Origin: Cytophagaceae bacterium
GTDB lineage: Bacteria; Bacteroidota; Bacteroidia; Cytophagales; Flexibacteraceae
Direction: 5' to 3'
Length of the DNA stretch: 64,000 bases
Assembly (NCBI GenBank): GCA_027487695.1
Contig: JAIYDB010000055.1
Span: 1 to 64,000, forward strand
The translations under genes and the position numbers were made by a program. Positions 9,975 through 18,659 of this stretch are shown here, in pieces; position 1 is the first letter of the stretch; every line of letters starts with the position of its first letter. Under the pieces are notes generated by a model, which saw nothing but the letters and a program-made list of their open reading frames with translations, searched no databases and had not been told where the DNA came from.

Positions 9975-10484
9975 ATGAAACAAAAATCATCTCTTCGAAA
10001 ATATACTTTATTGCTTATAGTTGTTATTGGGCTATTGGGAGTTGCAGCAAAACCGACACATGATTTTCATAGTAGCATAACCCATATTGAGCATGTATCT
10101 GGCAAGTATGAGGTTACTATTAGAGTATTTTCAGACGATTTAGAAAAAGCTGTGACCAACTTTACCAAAAAGAAAGTGCATTTAGATGCCGCAGAGGGAG
10201 AGGCCCTGGTTCAAAATTACCTTTCTAGGCACTTGAAAATTACAAGTTCTAATACTTCGCACATCAACTGGGAATGGATAGGTATGGAATCTGATCCTGA
10301 ATCGACGAAGATTTATTTAGAATATAAGGCTAAGGATAATACTAGTCTTACCGTAATCACCACCCTACTCACTGAACTATTCGACGACCAGAAAAATATT
10401 ATTACCCTAGAACGCAAGGGAAATAAGGAAAGCCAACTATTAGATAAGGCTAATACAAGTTATACTTTCAACTTAAAAAATTAA
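9975..10484 (+). CDS. DUF6702 family protein
   Basis: This 169-residue exported protein has a signal-type N-terminus (hydrophobic residues about 10-25). It then carries HDFHSSITHIEHVSGKYEV and VRIFSDDLEKAV, the pattern of the Bacteroidota DUF6702 family. Its molecular role is unknown. It lies 27 bp after the S24 regulator, so the two may be cotranscribed. A long hairpin ends the unit at 10532. Confidence 0.8.
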   Translation: MKQKSSLRKYTLLLIVVIGLLGVAAKPTHDFHSSITHIEHVSGKYEVTIRVFSDDLEKAVTNFTKKKVHLDAAEGEALVQNYLSRHLKITSSNTSHINWEWIGMESDPESTKIYLEYKAKDNTSLTVITTLLTELFDDQKNIITLERKGNKESQLLDKANTSYTFNLKN

Positions 10485-10531
10485 TACCAACAGGCATATT
10501 AATCCTGTTTCAGAAAAGCTAATAACACACT

Positions 10532-10576
10532 AAAAGCCAAGAGGGGGAGTGCAAAGCACTCCCCCTCTTGGCTTTT
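10532..10576. terminator. 21-bp perfect hairpin between convergent genes
   Basis: The arms 10532-10552 and 10556-10576 are perfectly complementary over 21 bp around a three-base AAA loop. The outer ends are A-rich on the left and T-rich on the right, as in a bidirectional terminator. It sits between the convergent DUF6702 and T9SS-cargo genes. Confidence 0.85.
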
Positions 10577-10596
10577 GGATTGAACAACAAAATAAC

Positions 10597-11589
10597 TTAT
10601 TCAATAATAAGCTTTTTGGTAGCAGTTTCGCCAGTAGCAATATGCTTTACTTCTAGCATATACATCCCTTTGGTTTGGATGTTTAATTCTGTAACTGTGG
10701 TTTCTGAGCTTACTTCAGCTACTTTAGCACCTAATAGGTTATACACAGTTATTTCTTTTTTGCCAACATAGCTATCAGTAACTTTTACCGCACCTTGGCT
10801 TGGGTTTGGTGCTACAGCAAATTGGAAAGCCGCTCTCTTGCTTACTGATGTTGGAGTGCCTACCACAGAAATATTATCTAACCGAACAGAAGGCCTTACT
10901 CCAGTGGCAGTTGGAATATTAGGTAAATAGAAAATCCAAGCCAATTGAACCAGTTCACGGTTCAGTAAATTAGCCGGAAGAGTTACTGTTTCAACTAAGC
11001 TATCGGTTAGGCTTCTTCCAAGTGAAGAGAAGATTGTAGCATTAGGTAACAAGGTAAAAGTATCGGCAATACCAAGTCTGTAGCATAGTGCTATACGAGT
11101 TTCTCTTGGGTTTGGCTGTGTTCCTAGTTGGGTTACTTGTGCGGTATAAGTAACAGCAGCATCTGAAATGCCTCTAGTATCTAAAGAAACATTAAAGGCA
11201 AATGGTCTTGAACTTATAGTGTCAGTTGGAAGTATAGAATTGCAAAGTAAGTTTTGCCCATCTTGAGTAAGTGTTACCTGCATGCCTCGTGTTCCTAAAC
11301 CCACAAATCGGCTTCTGCCAGTTAAGTTATAAGGGCATAGCCAAATACCCAATCGGTTATTAGGCATATTATAAGTAGTAGCCCATTCATTAGGTTGGGT
11401 TCTTATAGTGGTAATTAGAGTGGTATTAGGAGGGTAGCTAGCTACTTGACTACTAGCGGCCCATTCTGTAAAGGAATAAGGAGTCCCTGAACTTAAGTTG
11501 TAACCACCAACCGTAGGCGGAATAGGAGGTTGTGCATAAAGTACTGTGCCTATTAACAATAGCACTATTATGGTGTAGAATTTTTTCAT
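10597..11589 (-). CDS. Secreted protein with T9SS type A sorting domain
   Basis: This 330-residue protein has a clear signal peptide (MKKFYTIIVLLLIGTVLYAQ). A beta-rich middle part of unknown family follows. The C-terminal domain of about 75 residues (FAVAPNPSQGAVKV ... ITVYNLLGAKVAEV ... GMYMLEV ... TKKLIIE) is the type A sorting signal that sends proteins through the type IX secretion system to the cell surface or medium. The middle part was not recognised; it lacks catalytic motifs I can name. Its presence shows that the host has a T9SS, consistent with the GldJ-like gene. Confidence 0.92.
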   Translation of the reverse strand: MKKFYTIIVLLLIGTVLYAQPPIPPTVGGYNLSSGTPYSFTEWAASSQVASYPPNTTLITTIRTQPNEWATTYNMPNNRLGIWLCPYNLTGRSRFVGLGTRGMQVTLTQDGQNLLCNSILPTDTISSRPFAFNVSLDTRGISDAAVTYTAQVTQLGTQPNPRETRIALCYRLGIADTFTLLPNATIFSSLGRSLTDSLVETVTLPANLLNRELVQLAWIFYLPNIPTATGVRPSVRLDNISVVGTPTSVSKRAAFQFAVAPNPSQGAVKVTDSYVGKKEITVYNLLGAKVAEVSSETTVTELNIQTKGMYMLEVKHIATGETATKKLIIE

Positions 11590-11927
11590 TCAGTATCGGG
11601 TGGGGTGTTTATAGTGCAATGCTAACATTTATTTATGAAATTATTATGCAAGCCAACTGTGAAGTGCAGTGTTTTATTTTGGGATAATAAGTTTAATTTG
11701 TTTCTTTTTGACACTGTGCTTTGATTGAAATATTGCATAAGTTCTTGATTATCAATATTATGATTTTGTGGCATTGAAATAGTAAATGCATTAAAAGTTA
11801 AGTGCCTGTTATGCAGGTTTAACAAGAGTAAGAGTTGATTTTTGGTTTTAAAAGTAGAACAATCCCGAGGTTTTGCCTCGGGATTGTGTTTTTAGGGTCT
11901 AATAAGGAAATATTATACCTGTTTTTA
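11590..11927. other. 338-bp gap without a convincing gene
   Basis: This AT-rich stretch lies between ung and the T9SS cargo gene, both on the minus strand. It must hold the promoter of the cargo gene, but no good TAnnTTTG match was found. A 67-codon minus-strand frame (11622-11825) looks like chance: no recognisable motif and low-complexity composition. The only clear structure is the hairpin at 11860-11886. Confidence 0.6.
11860..11886 (-). terminator. Hairpin downstream of ung
   Basis: An 11-bp perfect stem (caatcccgagg / cctcgggattg) has a five-base loop. It lies about 40 bp past the ung stop on the minus strand. The following minus-strand sequence is T-rich but interrupted; the T run is cleaner on the plus side, where no gene ends. 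Confidence 0.65.
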
Positions 11928-12590
11928 TTACCAAGAAATGGGCGTTTTGCCTTGCTTTTCTAAAAAGGCATTGGTTTGACTAAATGGTTTGCTGCCAAAG
12001 AAACCACGATAGGCAGATAACGGACTTGGGTGCACTGCTTTTAAAATGAAGTGTTTTCCAGAATCGATAATGGCTTCTTTTTTCTGGGCAGGCGATCCCC
12101 ACAGAATAAATACCACTGGTTCATCTTTTTCACTAATTGCCCTAATTACGGCGTCGGTGAAAAACTCCCATCCTTTATTCTGGTGGCTTTGTGGTTCTTT
12201 TTCTCTTACACTTAGTACTGTGTTAAGCAATAAAACACCTTGCTTTGCCCAATGGGTTAGGTTGCCAGAAGTAGGCATTGGAATTTCTAAATCTGAAACC
12301 AACTCCTTATAAATGTTCTCCAAACTTGGAGGTAAAGGCACACCATCTTGCACACTAAAGCTAAGCCCGTGGGCTTGCCCTTGTCCATGATAGGGGTCTT
12401 GGCCTATAATAACAACTTTCACTTCATTGAACGGACAATAATTAAAGGCATTGAAAAGCATTTTGCCAGGCGGATACACAATTTGGTTGTTGTATTCATC
12501 CCGAATAAAGGTTACTAATTGTTTGAAGTATGTTTTTTCAAACTCAGCACCGATGGCTTCTTTCCAACTTGGTTCAATTTGTACGTTCAT
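11928..12590 (-). CDS. ung: Uracil-DNA glycosylase (family 1)
   Basis: This enzyme removes uracil from DNA as the first step of base-excision repair. At 220 residues it has the normal family length. Motif A is [18 protein letters not shown] with catalytic Asp65. The second active-site motif is [13 protein letters not shown] with His187, which stabilises the leaving uracil. It starts 14 bp after the stop of the upstream dehydrogenase gene on the same strand, so the two are probably cotranscribed although functionally unrelated. Confidence 0.97.
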   Translation of the reverse strand: MNVQIEPSWKEAIGAEFEKTYFKQLVTFIRDEYNNQIVYPPGKMLFNAFNYCPFNEVKVVIIGQDPYHGQGQAHGLSFSVQDGVPLPPSLENIYKELVSDLEIPMPTSGNLTHWAKQGVLLLNTVLSVREKEPQSHQNKGWEFFTDAVIRAISEKDEPVVFILWGSPAQKKEAIIDSGKHFILKAVHPSPLSAYRGFFGSKPFSQTNAFLEKQGKTPISW

Positions 12591-12603
12591 TGCTGTATTG
12601 AAG

Positions 12604-13830
12604 TTATACTAATTGCTTAAGTGCTATTCCGTAGCAAGCTTCAGTGATATGAGTGCGACTAGGGTTAACTTGATGAGCAGCTTTTAAAGCATTGCCAATG
12701 ATATTACTAACATCGGTAAAAATGGCTTCATCGGTAATTGTATCCGAGGTACTCATAAGGTATGCAAATACCCTAGCCATACCGCAGTTTGCCACGAAAT
12801 CAGGAACCACGCTCACTATATTATCTGCATAGGCAGCAATAGGACCATAGAAGATCTCTTGGTCGCTAAATGGTACGTTAGCCCCACTACTAATTATTTC
12901 TAATCCATTGGCAGCCATGGCTTCCACTTGTGCCTGGGTTACTATTCTACTTGCAGCCGCAGGGATGAAAATTTCAGCCCCAACGCTCCAAATTTGCTCG
13001 TTTATCTCGTTAAATGGAATTAGTTCATCGCTTACCAACTGATTGCCAGCACGGTGGGTAAACAAATGGGATATTTCATCAAAGCTAAGTCCCTCGGTTT
13101 TGATAATTCCACCAGCTCTATCTATAATACCTACAATTTTTACGCCTTCCTTAGCTAGGTAGTAACCAGCTGCTGCAGCTACATTTCCCCAACCTTGAAT
13201 AATGGCACGCTTTTCTGTAAGGTTACCACCCCAGTTTGCATAATAATGACGTACCGATTCTGCAACACCATAGCCAGTAATCATATCGGCAACTGTGTAG
13301 CGGCGGTTTGCCTTAGGGAAGAAGCGGGTATCTTCAAGGATTTTAGATACGCCCAAACGAAGCTGACCTATTTTCCTGATTTTTTCTGCTTCCGTAGGTT
13401 TGAAGTGACCGTTAACTACACCTTCTTGTGGGTGCCATAGGCCGTATTCTTCAGTAATTGGAATTACTTCTTCAATTTCATCGATATTCAAATCGCCACC
13501 TGTACCGTAGTAGTTTTTCAATAGAGGAATTACTGCCTTATACCAACGAGATAGGACTTGATGCTTGCGAGGGTCGGCCGGATCAAAATCAATCCCACTT
13601 TTAGCACCACCAATTGCAGGACCAGAAACGGTGAACTTCACTTCCATAGTTTTGGCTAGAGATAGAACTTCGTGTTTGGTTAAACCTACACGCATACGAG
13701 TGCCACCACCTGCGGCACCACCTCTGAGAGAGTTAATTACCACCCAGCCTTTGGCGCTGGTTTCAGAGTCGGTCCATTCAAATACTATTTCAGGTGCTTT
13801 TTGCTCGAAGGTTTGAAGTAGTGCTTTCAT
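12604..13830 (-). CDS. Glu/Leu/Phe/Val dehydrogenase family protein (glutamate dehydrogenase-like)
   Basis: This 408-residue enzyme is predicted to catalyse NAD(P)-dependent oxidative deamination of an amino acid. The N-terminal substrate domain has [27 protein letters not shown] (active-site lysines Lys65 and Lys77) and GGDLNIDE with the catalytic aspartate. The C-terminal nucleotide domain carries [15 protein letters not shown]. It is divergent from the leucine dehydrogenase at 18660 and is closer to the glutamate dehydrogenase side of the family; substrate choice is inferred only. A near-consensus -7 element (CATCTTTG on the minus strand, about 13863) lies upstream. Confidence 0.87.
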   Translation of the reverse strand: MKALLQTFEQKAPEIVFEWTDSETSAKGWVVINSLRGGAAGGGTRMRVGLTKHEVLSLAKTMEVKFTVSGPAIGGAKSGIDFDPADPRKHQVLSRWYKAVIPLLKNYYGTGGDLNIDEIEEVIPITEEYGLWHPQEGVVNGHFKPTEAEKIRKIGQLRLGVSKILEDTRFFPKANRRYTVADMITGYGVAESVRHYYANWGGNLTEKRAIIQGWGNVAAAAGYYLAKEGVKIVGIIDRAGGIIKTEGLSFDEISHLFTHRAGNQLVSDELIPFNEINEQIWSVGAEIFIPAAASRIVTQAQVEAMAANGLEIISSGANVPFSDQEIFYGPIAAYADNIVSVVPDFVANCGMARVFAYLMSTSDTITDEAIFTDVSNIIGNALKAAHQVNPSRTHITEACYGIALKQLV

Positions 13831-13936
13831 TACAGAAAAATTTAATAGGTGTATTGTGGGGCAAAGATGGGAAAAAGCTATTGCCCTGCCTTACATTGCA
13901 TAAATGAAAATGGATAAAATTTTAAAATGACTACCT

Positions 13937-14263
13937 ATGGCTTGGATTGTTTTATTATTGGCGGGCTTTTGCGAGGTGGGTTTTACTACTTGCCTTGGCT
14001 TAAGTCATAAAGCAGAAGGTTGGTTAAAGTACGCTTGGTTAGGAGGCTTTGCTTTTTTTGCAGTGCTTAGTTTTGTATTGCTTAACAAAGCCTCTGAACA
14101 CATTCCTCTTGGTACTGCTTATGCGGTTTGGACTGGTATTGGGGCTTTAGGTACCGTATTAGTTGGCATTATTTACTTTGGTGAGTCTTTGAGCCTTTGG
14201 CGTACCTTTTTCTTAGTTCTATTAATAGGTAGTATTTTAGGCTTAAAGTGGTTTGCGAAATAG
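13937..14263 (+). CDS. SMR-family exporter, SugE/Gdx-like
   Basis: This 108-residue protein has four transmembrane helices and belongs to the small multidrug resistance family, which works as an antiparallel dimer exchanging substrate for protons. The essential membrane glutamate is Glu13 (AGFCEV). GTAYAVWTGIGALGT is the family hallmark and is closest to SugE/Gdx guanidinium exporters. At position 16, where Gdx proteins usually have Trp, it has Phe, so the substrate may differ. No guanidine riboswitch was recognised in the short upstream gap. Confidence 0.88.
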   Translation: MAWIVLLLAGFCEVGFTTCLGLSHKAEGWLKYAWLGGFAFFAVLSFVLLNKASEHIPLGTAYAVWTGIGALGTVLVGIIYFGESLSLWRTFFLVLLIGSILGLKWFAK

Positions 14264-14752
14264 CCTTAGAGGTATTTATTTGGCAGGTAATCTTGGTTTT
14301 GTTAATATAAATCTTTGAATAGTGTAATTTTTTTTAGGTGGTATTTTTGCTGCTTTAGCAGTTTTTCTATGTGTGCCTGCTTAAACCTACTCGTTTGTTG
14401 ATTGGGATTTAAAAAGTAGCTTGAATTCCATATTTTAGATGCAAAACGTTGGTTCCGTCTCTTTAATATATTGACATATAGTTTTTTATTGGTTAATCTG
14501 AATGTGTTGGGATTGTATGTGCAAACTTCGGAATTTGCATGATTTTGAGTTTGCCAAATAAAATTTGGTTATTTGATGTGTTTTAATACTTATAATTTTT
14601 CAATACAAAGTTTAACTATTTGGTGATTTTGGGCGGGGTTTTATGAAAATTTGTAAAAATCAAAAAAAAATCATTAAAAAGGTTTGGGAGTATGCTTTTC
14701 ATACTGTAACATTGCTAAACCTAGTCCAGTCACGTTTTAACCCCATTCCTCA
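14264..14752. other. 489-bp AT-rich gap before the Hc1-like gene
   Basis: No protein-coding frame or tRNA is apparent. The region is very AT-rich and contains small inverted repeats: ccaaat-aaa-atttgg at 14554-14568 and gcaaa/tttgc arms at about 14521-14538. It separates the SMR gene from the small histone-like gene and must contain the latter's promoter, though no exact TTG/TAnnTTTG pair stands out. It is the longest gene-free stretch in the window. Confidence 0.6.
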
Positions 14753-14938
14753 ATGAACAGATTTACTCACTTGAGAGACCTAGTATTATCGCTAGAAGAT
14801 GATTTCGAAAAATTCTACGATAAAGGCAACAATGCAGCCGGTACTCGCGTACGTAAAGGTATGCAAGACCTTAAAGATCTTGCTCAAGAAATCCGCAAGG
14901 AAGTACAAGATATGAAGAATAACGCTAAAGCTGAGTAA
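14753..14938 (+). CDS. Hc1-like small histone H1-type protein
   Basis: This 61-residue, highly charged, helical protein begins MNRFTHLRDLVLSLEDDF and continues with NNAAGTRVRKGMQDLKDL and AQEIRKEVQDMKN. This is the short Bacteroidota form annotated as histone H1 or Hc1-like. Chlamydial Hc1 condenses DNA; in Bacteroidota the role is not well established. The gene is alone, with a long AT-rich leader region and its own terminator, as expected for an abundant small protein. Confidence 0.88.
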   Translation: MNRFTHLRDLVLSLEDDFEKFYDKGNNAAGTRVRKGMQDLKDLAQEIRKEVQDMKNNAKAE

Positions 14939-14978
14939 TCAGACTTTTGCTTCAAACATTCGAATCTTTAAAATTTAT

Positions 14979-15014
14979 GAAGTAACTGCTTAATTGTAGT
15001 TACTTCTTTTTTTT
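14979..15014 (+). terminator. Rho-independent terminator of the Hc1-like gene
   Basis: A 9-bp stem (gaagtaact 14979-14987 with agttacttc 14998-15006) has a 10-nt loop and is followed by eight T. Confidence 0.88.
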
Positions 15015-15033
15015 GCACGTAACTTTGTGATTG

Positions 15034-16179
15034 ATGTCAAATGATAGGGGATATTTTGGTCAAATAGCGGAAACTACTTCTTCGGTAATGGAAGGGCTTT
15101 CGTTAACGCTAAAACATTTGTTTGCCGCTAAGAATAGTAGAAAACAACAGTTTGTTCAATCGCCTGATTATTTTAATCACGATACCCAAGACGGTATAGT
15201 TACTCTTCAGTACCCGAAGTTCAAGATGCCTGTTCCTGCTATAGGTAGGTATGAACTAGATTGTGTTATTGAAGATTGCATTGTATGCGATAAGTGTGCA
15301 AAAATATGCCCTGTTAACTGCATTGATATTGTAGCCATAAAATCGCCAGAATCAATCGGTGAAACTAGCGATGGCACCACCAAACGTATTCACGCGGCCA
15401 AGTTTGATATTGATATGGCAAAATGTTGCTTCTGTGGTCTTTGTACCACAGTTTGCCCAACAGAATGCTTAACTATGACCAGCGAGTACGACCATAGTAC
15501 ATTTACGGTAGCTGAGATGAACTTCTCCTTTGCTACTATGTCGGTTGCTGAAATTGCAGAAGCCCAATCCAAACTTGAAGCTGATAAGCAAGCCAAGGAA
15601 GCAGCTAAAGTTGCCGCTCAACTTGCCAAGCAAAAAGATAGTCCTCAGCCAAACGAAGCTACCACTTCAGAAATAGTTGCTCCTTCAAAACCTAAGTTTT
15701 CTGCTTTTAAGAAAAAGGAAGCTGAACCAATTTCTACTCCAGAGATTGAGTTATCTATTCCTGAATTAGAAGCTAAGACTACCGAAGAAGGAACTTTACC
15801 TATTTCTGAGGAGGCGCCTAAACCAAAGGCTGCTTTTAAACCTTTTAAGAAAAAGGAAGCTGAACCAATTTCTACTCCAGAGATGGAGTTACCTAATCCT
15901 GAATTAGTAGTTAAGCCTACCGAAGCAGAAACTTCACCTAGTATTAAGGAGGCGCCTAAGCCTAAGGCTACCTTTAAACCTTTTAAGAAAAAGGAAGCTG
16001 AACCAACAACTACTACAGAGTTTGAATTGCCTAAAACCGAATTAGAAGCTAAGAAAACTGAAGAAGGAACTTTACCGATTTCTGAGGAGGCGCCTAAGCC
16101 AAAAGCTACCTTTAAACCTTTTAAGAAGAAAGAAGTAGCTTCAACACCGCCACCAGAAAATCCTAATCCTGAAAATTAA
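15034..16179 (+). CDS. nuoI: NADH-quinone oxidoreductase subunit I with repeated C-terminal tail
   Basis: This is the ferredoxin-like subunit of complex I that carries two [4Fe-4S] clusters toward quinone. ATG 15034 is used (TTG at 15031 is in frame but less likely). The cluster motifs are C82-x2-C85-x2-C88-x3-C92 and C131-x2-C134-x2-C137-x3-C141, each followed by Pro. NuoI proteins are usually about 160-230 residues; this one has 381. After residue about 170 the chain becomes an Ala/Lys/Glu-rich linker and then a Pro/Lys/Glu-rich tail of 46-residue repeats containing FKPFKKKEAEP. The core is complete, so the tail is an addition. It overlaps nuoJ by one base (TAATG). Confidence 0.94.
   Translation: MSNDRGYFGQIAETTSSVMEGLSLTLKHLFAAKNSRKQQFVQSPDYFNHDTQDGIVTLQYPKFKMPVPAIGRYELDCVIEDCIVCDKCAKICPVNCIDIVAIKSPESIGETSDGTTKRIHAAKFDIDMAKCCFCGLCTTVCPTECLTMTSEYDHSTFTVAEMNFSFATMSVAEIAEAQSKLEADKQAKEAAKVAAQLAKQKDSPQPNEATTSEIVAPSKPKFSAFKKKEAEPISTPEIELSIPELEAKTTEEGTLPISEEAPKPKAAFKPFKKKEAEPISTPEMELPNPELVVKPTEAETSPSIKEAPKPKATFKPFKKKEAEPTTTTEFELPKTELEAKKTEEGTLPISEEAPKPKATFKPFKKKEVASTPPPENPNPEN
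15680..16150 (+). repeat. 138-bp in-frame tandem repeats in the nuoI tail
   Basis: The segment cttttaagaaaaagg recurs at 15704, 15842, 15980 and 16118 (the last with one silent change), always exactly 138 nt (46 codons) apart. Each unit encodes PKPKxxFKPFKKKEAEP followed by an acidic, Pro/Thr-rich stretch ending near SEE. There are about three full units and a partial last one, and all lie within the nuoI frame. Confidence 0.9.
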
Positions 16180-16697
16180 TGGCTTTGTACCTAGTTTATT
16201 TGTTTTGTGGATTAGCTATCGCTGGAGGACTTATTGTTCTTGCTACTAAAAAGTTGCTTGCAGCCGCGATGGGTTTGCTGGCTACCCTACTTTCTGTAGC
16301 AGGGTTGATGGCATTAGCAGGTGCAGAGTTCGCAGCAACTGCTCAAATTATGATTTATGCGGGTGGGGTAGTGGTGTTGCTTGTTTTCGGCTTTATGCTC
16401 ACTTCCGATAGGGCCCAAGGCGATTTTCCAGCTCTAAGTTACAATAGGGTGGGAGGGGTTTTGCTTTTAGGTCTTTCTGCCTACACCATTGTTATTGGCG
16501 TTTTTAGTACCAATTGGGCTGCTTTACCTTGGATTAGAGCAGGGATGGAATTACCATACCCTTCTTCAACGGTTACACAAACAGGAGTTAATCTATTTAC
16601 AACGTGGCTACTTCCTTTTGAACTAGTAGGTTTCTTGTTACTCCTAGCATTAGTGGGTGCTGGGTATTATGCCACCAACGATAAAACTGAAGAGTAA
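16179..16697 (+). CDS. nuoJ: NADH-quinone oxidoreductase subunit J
   Basis: This membrane subunit of complex I has 172 residues and about five transmembrane helices. FAATAQIMIYAGGVVVLLVF is the strongly conserved helix-3 region of NuoJ, containing the pi-bulge that transmits conformational change to the antiporter subunits. The ATG overlaps the nuoI stop (TAATG), showing translational coupling. No nuoK or nuoL follows; the next gene runs the other way, so the nuo set in this genome is dispersed. Confidence 0.96.
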   Translation: MALYLVYLFCGLAIAGGLIVLATKKLLAAAMGLLATLLSVAGLMALAGAEFAATAQIMIYAGGVVVLLVFGFMLTSDRAQGDFPALSYNRVGGVLLLGLSAYTIVIGVFSTNWAALPWIRAGMELPYPSSTVTQTGVNLFTTWLLPFELVGFLLLLALVGAGYYATNDKTEE

Positions 16698-16702
16698 ATC
16701 TT

Positions 16703-18508
16703 TTAAGCAAATTGCTCGGAATCAGATACTTCTGCTGCTAATTGCTTTTCGTATAACTCTTTATAGGCACCATTTGCAGCAATTAGCGACTCGTGAGTAC
16801 CTGTTTCTATGATACGACCGTGGTCAAGCACTATAATTTTATCAGCTAGTTTAGCGCTACTTACTCTGTGTGAGATAATGATAGTGGTTTTGCTATCCAT
16901 TACCCGCTTTAAACTTTGTAGGATACTGTTTTCAGTCTTGGTATCAACTGCACTCAAGCTATCGTCTAACAATAAAATCTTAGGGTTAAGTACCAAGGCA
17001 CGAGCAATAGAGACCCTTTGTTTCTGTCCGCCCGATAAGGTAATTCCACGTTCCCCAATTTTGGTATCCAATCCTTCAGGGAAATAGCTCAAATTTTCAG
17101 CTAAGCCAGCATCTTCAACAGCTTGTAAAACAGCTTGTTCATCAGTAGCACCAGTATGAAATCCGAAGGCAATATTATTTCTTATAGTATCAGAAAACAA
17201 GAATACATCTTGTGGTACGGTAGCCATCTGCTTGCGGTAATAGGCTATCTCGTATGACTTAATATCGTGACCATCAACTAGAATTTCGCCTGAGTTAGCA
17301 TCGTACATACGAGCAACCAAGTTGGCTATAGTGGTTTTGCCGCTTCCTGTACTGCCCATAATGGCTAACGATTCGCCAGGCTTCACCTCAAAGGTTATAT
17401 CTTGTAAGGCAGGTTGGGTTCCATCTGAATAGGTGAAGTTTACATGCCTAAACTGAATATGTCCATTTACAGGGGTAACTCGGTTTTCTGAAGAAATGAT
17501 ATCTGTTTTTTGCTCAAGAAACTCGTTAATACGTTGCTGACTTGCAGCACTACGCTGGGTAATTGATGTAACCCAACCTAAACTTGTAACTGGCCAAGTA
17601 AGCATATTGATGTAGATTACGAATTCTGCAATATTACCTGTAGTAACTGTACCTGCTCCCACTTCTAAACCTCCGAAGTAGATCGTAAGTATGGTACTGA
17701 TACCGATTAACCCTGTCATCAAAGGGAAAAATAGTGCATTAACAAACGATAGCTTTAATGACTTTTCTCTGTATTCGTTGCTTTCCTTGGTAAACTGAGC
17801 AGTACTATCCGCCTCGCGAGCAAAGGCTTTAATTACCCTAATCCCTGAAAATGCTTCTTGGGTAAAGGTGCTTAATCTGCTTAGGCTACGCTGTATTTGT
17901 TCCGATCGTTTGTTAATGATATTGTTAACATAGTAAATGCTAACGCTTAGAATAGGTAAGGGCAATAAGCTAAGCAGTGTTAGTTTTGGGTTTACCGAAA
18001 TCATATAGCCAATTACTAAAACAGAAAGCACCACTAGGTTAATACCGTACATAATTGCAGGACCTGTGTACATCCTCACACGGCTTACGTCTTCAGAAAT
18101 ACGTGCCATTAAATCGCCTGTATTATTTTTTCTGTAAAAGGATAAGGGAAGGCTTTGGTAGTGTTGGTAAATCTCGTTTTTCTGGTCGTACTCTATATGC
18201 CTACTCATAACAATGATGGTTTGGCGCATCAGAAAAAGGAAAAAACCACGGAGTAAAGCCATCACCACCATAAAAAGTCCGAATAATAGGGCAATTTGGG
18301 CGGCATACATGTAAAAAATTTCTTGAGACTTGGCTCCTTCAAAGGTTGAAAACAAAGGAAAAGCCTCGGTTACGTAATTTATAGAATGTCTTACTAATTG
18401 TGCGGGAATTATGGCAAACAGGTTAGATATTATTACGAAAAACAAACCAGACACAAAATGATATTTGTATTTGATAAAGTATTTATTTACAGAATATAGC
18501 GCTTTCAC
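16703..18508 (-). CDS. ABC exporter half-transporter (MsbA/multidrug type)
   Basis: This 601-residue fused permease-ATPase has six membrane helices (about 15-310) and a nucleotide-binding domain from about 350. Walker A is GSTGSGKT (385-392), the Q-loop Gln433, the signature LSGGQ (491-495) and the H-loop His547. Walker B is ILLLDDS (511-517): Asp516 stands where the catalytic glutamate normally is. That change is typical of the degenerate-site half of heterodimeric exporters such as the BmrC-type subunits. No partner half is adjacent. The start ATG at 18508 precedes a short basic segment and the first helix. The stop lies six bases from the nuoJ stop, in convergent orientation. The substrate is unknown. 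Confidence 0.94.
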   Translation of the reverse strand: MKALYSVNKYFIKYKYHFVSGLFFVIISNLFAIIPAQLVRHSINYVTEAFPLFSTFEGAKSQEIFYMYAAQIALLFGLFMVVMALLRGFFLFLMRQTIIVMSRHIEYDQKNEIYQHYQSLPLSFYRKNNTGDLMARISEDVSRVRMYTGPAIMYGINLVVLSVLVIGYMISVNPKLTLLSLLPLPILSVSIYYVNNIINKRSEQIQRSLSRLSTFTQEAFSGIRVIKAFAREADSTAQFTKESNEYREKSLKLSFVNALFFPLMTGLIGISTILTIYFGGLEVGAGTVTTGNIAEFVIYINMLTWPVTSLGWVTSITQRSAASQQRINEFLEQKTDIISSENRVTPVNGHIQFRHVNFTYSDGTQPALQDITFEVKPGESLAIMGSTGSGKTTIANLVARMYDANSGEILVDGHDIKSYEIAYYRKQMATVPQDVFLFSDTIRNNIAFGFHTGATDEQAVLQAVEDAGLAENLSYFPEGLDTKIGERGITLSGGQKQRVSIARALVLNPKILLLDDSLSAVDTKTENSILQSLKRVMDSKTTIIISHRVSSAKLADKIIVLDHGRIIETGTHESLIAANGAYKELYEKQLAAEVSDSEQFA

Positions 18509-18659
18509 AGGATAAAATTTTGCTTTAAGGGTTACTTTTTAGGGTTTTCCCGAATTTTATTTTATATATTAAATATCTTTACCTTAATTTTGTTCCCTAT
18601 TCCTTAACGGGAATTAACACCGCAAAATACACCAATCACCTGAACAGTTTACAATTATT

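Noticed and set aside
11622-11825. A 67-codon minus-strand frame in the gap between ung and the T9SS cargo gene
   Set aside because: No recognisable motif, AT-rich chance composition, and no promoter or neighbour that supports it.
13831-13936. A guanidine riboswitch before the SMR gene
   Set aside because: The gap is only about 105 bp and AT-rich, and no known guanidine motif could be seen.
15680-16150. CRISPR-like or mobile repeat in nuoI
   Set aside because: The units are adjacent, in frame and coding, with no spacers; they are a protein repeat.
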